Assembly (NCBI RefSeq): GCF_001412655.1
Contig: NZ_CP012996.1
Span: forward strand, 2,294,001 to 2,358,000
From: Pedobacter sp. PACM 27299
GTDB lineage: Bacteria > Bacteroidota > Bacteroidia > Sphingobacteriales > Sphingobacteriaceae
Length of the DNA: 64,000 nucleotides
Reading direction: 5' to 3'
Shown one piece after another: positions 61,561 to 64,000 of the stretch; position 1 is the first letter of the stretch, and every line of letters starts with the position of its first letter. The notes under the pieces are model-generated. The model saw nothing but the letters and a program-made list of their open reading frames with translations. It ran no database searches and was not told where the DNA came from. The translations under genes and the position numbers were made by a program.

Positions 61561-61968
61561 TTATCGATGATTACTGAAATTTTCAGAAATCCCTGCCTTC
61601 AGTTGGATGGAATTTGTTTTTGAATCCGGATAGTTGAGCTCTAGGAGCAAGTCATTGTATTGTTCCAACAGACTCACGTATTTGTTAATCCAATAATCTA
61701 CATTTTTCGAACCATCATTATTTTCTGTTGGAGTAATGCCTAAATCTGCGGTTGAGTGCTGCGCATTAGCAAATTCCTCTGGAAATTCTTTTGTGAAATC
61801 ATGGTCTATAGCCTGGCCAATCTTGCAAATTGTGTCCAGATTAATCTGGCCATATTCAAACCAGTTGTAGATGGCTGTTCTACTCACTTGAAGCTTCCTG
61901 GAAAGCTCACTAATGCCGATCTTTTTACGTACTACACGCTCGATCACATCTCCTTTATTAGGTGTCAT
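61561..61968 (-). CDS. small HTH (XRE-like) regulator with C-terminal helix
   Basis: The 135-residue protein has an N-terminal helix-turn-helix (~17-45, ISELSRKLQVSRTAIYNWFE), a low-complexity linker (~65-85) and a C-terminal amphipathic helix (YWINKYVSLLEQYNDLLLEL, ~91-110) likely to dimerise it. Stand-alone HTH proteins of this kind occur beside capsule or surface-polysaccharide genes in Bacteroidota; the sugar dehydrogenase at 62667 is divergent to it, and the gap between them holds perfect inverted repeats. Targets are not known. Confidence 0.72.
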   Translation of the reverse strand: MTPNKGDVIERVVRKKIGISELSRKLQVSRTAIYNWFEYGQINLDTICKIGQAIDHDFTKEFPEEFANAQHSTADLGITPTENNDGSKNVDYWINKYVSLLEQYNDLLLELNYPDSKTNSIQLKAGISENFSNHR

Positions 61969-62666
61969 AATTTATTGAGAATTTAAATTAAACAAAACCC
62001 TATATGAAAACTTACAAGATCAGTAGGATTGCTGATCGTATCAATACCTACGAAAAAATTATACCAATTCAGTAAAATTTAAGTTTGTAGTCCAATTAAT
62101 ATTCACTGGTTTGAAAATAATTAATGAATTATTCACTTTGAGCCATTTTAATGAAGATAATTGAAAGGTGTTTATTGTGCTGATCTGCTTTATCTTAAAG
62201 AAGATTTTAAGTAGCCTATCATTGGGATTGTGTAAGTATGGGGAATTGTTTGTGCAGTCATTGTGTTTGATTTTTATCAGAGTGTAAAGTAGATTGTATA
62301 ATTTATACAATCCATTTACAACTTTTACAATCGTAATGATTTCTCAAATATTATTGTCTAGCTTTAATCTATGAAATCACCTGTTTAAGAAGTGTTTTTC
62401 ATAGAACAGCTATTTTTTAAGATGAATAGATCCAGACAATAGGCTGAACAGTTTCTAAATGAGTGGGGGTGAGATTTCTTGGATGTTTTAATTCAAAATC
62501 AGCTGCTGTAACTGATGTAGCGAAGCTATAAGTGCCCCTGATGATTTGAATTCCACATTAAACTGTATTAACATCAAACGATTACCTCATCAATTTTTGT
62601 GATGCTTTCTTGCCAGCATCAATTCCAAAATGATATTCTGATTCATTCATTATTTAAACCATCAAC
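61969..62666. other. 698-base gap with palindromes upstream of the sugar dehydrogenase
   Basis: The gap carries GATCAG-N8-CTGATC (62018-62037) and the near-perfect palindrome GATTGTATA-ATT-TATACAATC (62292-62312). A second TACAATC half-copy follows at ~62325. A CATCA-N7-TGATG pair lies at 62588-62604. The 83-codon minus-strand frame at 62059-62310 lacks any protein-like feature and is not called. No JUMPstart-like element is seen. Confidence 0.5.
62292..62312. promoter_or_regulatory. 21-base palindrome, candidate operator
   Basis: GATTGTATA and TATACAATC are perfect inverted repeats of 9 bases with a 3-base centre. Nearby TTTACAAC and TTTACAATC resemble half-sites. It is a candidate site for the HTH protein at 61561. 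Confidence 0.45.
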
Positions 62667-63959
62667 ATGCTAGATTCGCGTACTAAAATTGGTATTATCG
62701 GCCTCGGATATGTGGGGCTTCCCTTGGCAGTGGAATTCGCTAAGCAATATAAAGTATTGGGTTTCGATATAAATGAAGAGCGCATTTCCGAACTCAAGTC
62801 AGGATATGATCATACACTTGAAATAGATACTGATTTATTGAATCAGGTGCTGACCAATACCTGTACTTCTGAAAAGGGCTTATTCTGTACTAATGACGCT
62901 GAACTTCTAAAAAATTGTACCATTTTTATTGTTACCGTACCTACACCGGTAGATAAGAATAATCGCCCTAATCTGATGCCTTTAATTAATGCAAGTATCA
63001 CTGTCGGCGGCGTTCTTAAAGCAGGGGATATCGTTATTTATGAATCAACAGTTTATCCCGGCGTTACAGAAGATGAATGTGTACCGGTGCTGGCTAAAAT
63101 CTCTGGCCTTAAGTTTAATATTGATTTTTATGCAGGCTACTCTCCAGAACGGATTAATCCTGGCGACAAAAAGCATACAGTAGCAAATATTCTTAAAATA
63201 ACTTCAGGTTCCACCCCTGAAATTGCAGAAATTGTGGACCAATTGTATAAATCGATCATTACAGCAGGCACTCATAAGGCTTCCTGTATTAAGGTTGCTG
63301 AAGCGGCTAAAATTATTGAAAATGCACAGCGTGATATTAATATTGCTTTTGTGAATGAATTGGCTATGATTTTTAATCGCTTAGGCATTAATACAAATGA
63401 AGTATTAGATGCTGCCAGCACCAAATGGAACTTTTTAAATTTCAGACCAGGTCTAGTTGGGGGGCATTGCATTGGTGTAGATCCTTATTACCTGGCGCAG
63501 AAAGCTCAGGAAGTAGGATATCATCCAGAAATTATCTTAGCTGGAAGAAGGGTAAATGATGGTATGGGCGCTTACGTAGCCGATCAGCTGGTGAAACAAA
63601 TGATTCAAAAAGATACCCATATTGTTGGTGCAAAAGTGCTGGTATTGGGCTTCACATTTAAAGAGAACTGTCCGGATGTAAGAAATACTAAAGTTATTGA
63701 CATCATCAACAGGTTAAAAGAATATAATGTAGAAGTAACTGTTCATGATCCATGGGCCAATGTGGTGCATGCAAAACATGAATATGGTATTATATGTGAA
63801 AATGGGGAGTCTAAAACCAGAAAATACGATGGGATACTAGTTGCGGTCGCCCATCAGGAGTTTAAAAGTATTGAGTTGGGTAGATTATGTAAAAAGAATA
63901 CAGTGGTATATGATATTAAATCATTGCTCCCTAATGCATCAGTTGATTTCCGATTATAA
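62667..63959 (+). CDS. tviB: nucleotide-sugar dehydrogenase, TviB/WbpO type
   Basis: The 430-residue NAD enzyme oxidises the C6 hydroxyl of a UDP-sugar to a uronate in two steps. The Rossmann motif [13 protein letters not shown] (residues ~9-21), the central [20 protein letters not shown] (~212) and the catalytic cysteine in [13 protein letters not shown] (~268) are clear. The [16 protein letters not shown] segment and overall sequence look like the UDP-GlcNAc/UDP-GalNAc dehydrogenases TviB/WbpO rather than UDP-glucose dehydrogenase. Such genes usually open a capsule or O-antigen locus, and more of it probably lies past the window edge. The remaining 41 bases hold nothing callable. Confidence 0.9.
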   Translation: MLDSRTKIGIIGLGYVGLPLAVEFAKQYKVLGFDINEERISELKSGYDHTLEIDTDLLNQVLTNTCTSEKGLFCTNDAELLKNCTIFIVTVPTPVDKNNRPNLMPLINASITVGGVLKAGDIVIYESTVYPGVTEDECVPVLAKISGLKFNIDFYAGYSPERINPGDKKHTVANILKITSGSTPEIAEIVDQLYKSIITAGTHKASCIKVAEAAKIIENAQRDINIAFVNELAMIFNRLGINTNEVLDAASTKWNFLNFRPGLVGGHCIGVDPYYLAQKAQEVGYHPEIILAGRRVNDGMGAYVADQLVKQMIQKDTHIVGAKVLVLGFTFKENCPDVRNTKVIDIINRLKEYNVEVTVHDPWANVVHAKHEYGIICENGESKTRKYDGILVAVAHQEFKSIELGRLCKKNTVVYDIKSLLPNASVDFRL

Positions 63960-64000
63960 AGGTAATGGATCTACAGGGGAAAACAGTTTATGGTGTGCTT

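Noticed and set aside
62059..62310. 83-codon minus-strand frame upstream of tviB
   Set aside because: It overlaps a palindrome-rich non-coding gap and reads as low-complexity Ile/Asn/Lys sequence.
1..64000. CRISPR arrays, tRNA or rRNA genes, insertion sequences
   Set aside because: No regularly spaced repeats, cloverleaf tRNA with conserved arms or transposase-like protein was found.

Overview
The window comes from a Bacteroidota chromosome, most likely a Sphingobacteriaceae member close to Pedobacter. Three FecI-type sigma / FecR anti-sigma / SusC / SusD sets, TAnnTTTG-type -7 promoter elements, MauE and TlpA redox proteins and low GC content all point there. The genus is inferred from protein character, not from any database search.

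Layout. 1-2730: a truncated serine hydrolase (minus strand) and an ABC-F ATPase closed by a strong terminator. 2925-21714: one long co-directional cluster of FecI sigma, FecR, SusC with an STN domain, SusD, an ABC ATPase, a GldF/GldG-like fused permease, a tandem-duplicated MutS-like ATPase, an M16 metallopeptidase, a second fused permease and a fatty-acid-hydroxylase-family membrane protein. Near-identical terminators bracket it. 21964-29222: a second FecI/FecR/SusC/SusD set. 29306-37364: a secreted TolB-like/amidohydrolase fusion, RecQ, a GIN-domain lipoprotein, an MFS transporter and a LutA-like Fe-S protein. 37414-37544: a multi-armed palindromic element. 37752-40908: the conserved thrS-infC-rpmI-rplT translation operon. 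40975-42712: bioF-bioD. 42788-44049: a LexA/CI-type repressor divergent from a degenerate GIY-YIG protein, with shared operators. 44166-46637: a class A penicillin-binding protein. 47643-56259: a third FecI/FecR/SusC/SusD set with a TlpA-like thioredoxin, facing two small secreted two-cysteine proteins and a MauE-like membrane protein (56310-57559). 57834-61968: an unknown small protein and four regulators (Crp-like, AraC, Crp-AraC fusion, small HTH). 62667-63959: a nucleotide-sugar dehydrogenase that probably opens a surface polysaccharide locus.

How the genes may work together. In each FecI/FecR/SusCD set, the STN domain of SusC should sense ligand binding at the outer membrane and signal through FecR to release the sigma factor, inducing uptake of that ligand. 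In the first set the uptake pair is joined to a protease, two ABC permeases and a double MutS-like ATPase. That suggests import or processing of a peptide or protein substrate, but the actual role is unknown. All three sets carry a very short ORF and at least one RNA hairpin between fecR and susC, which suggests attenuation or translational control there.
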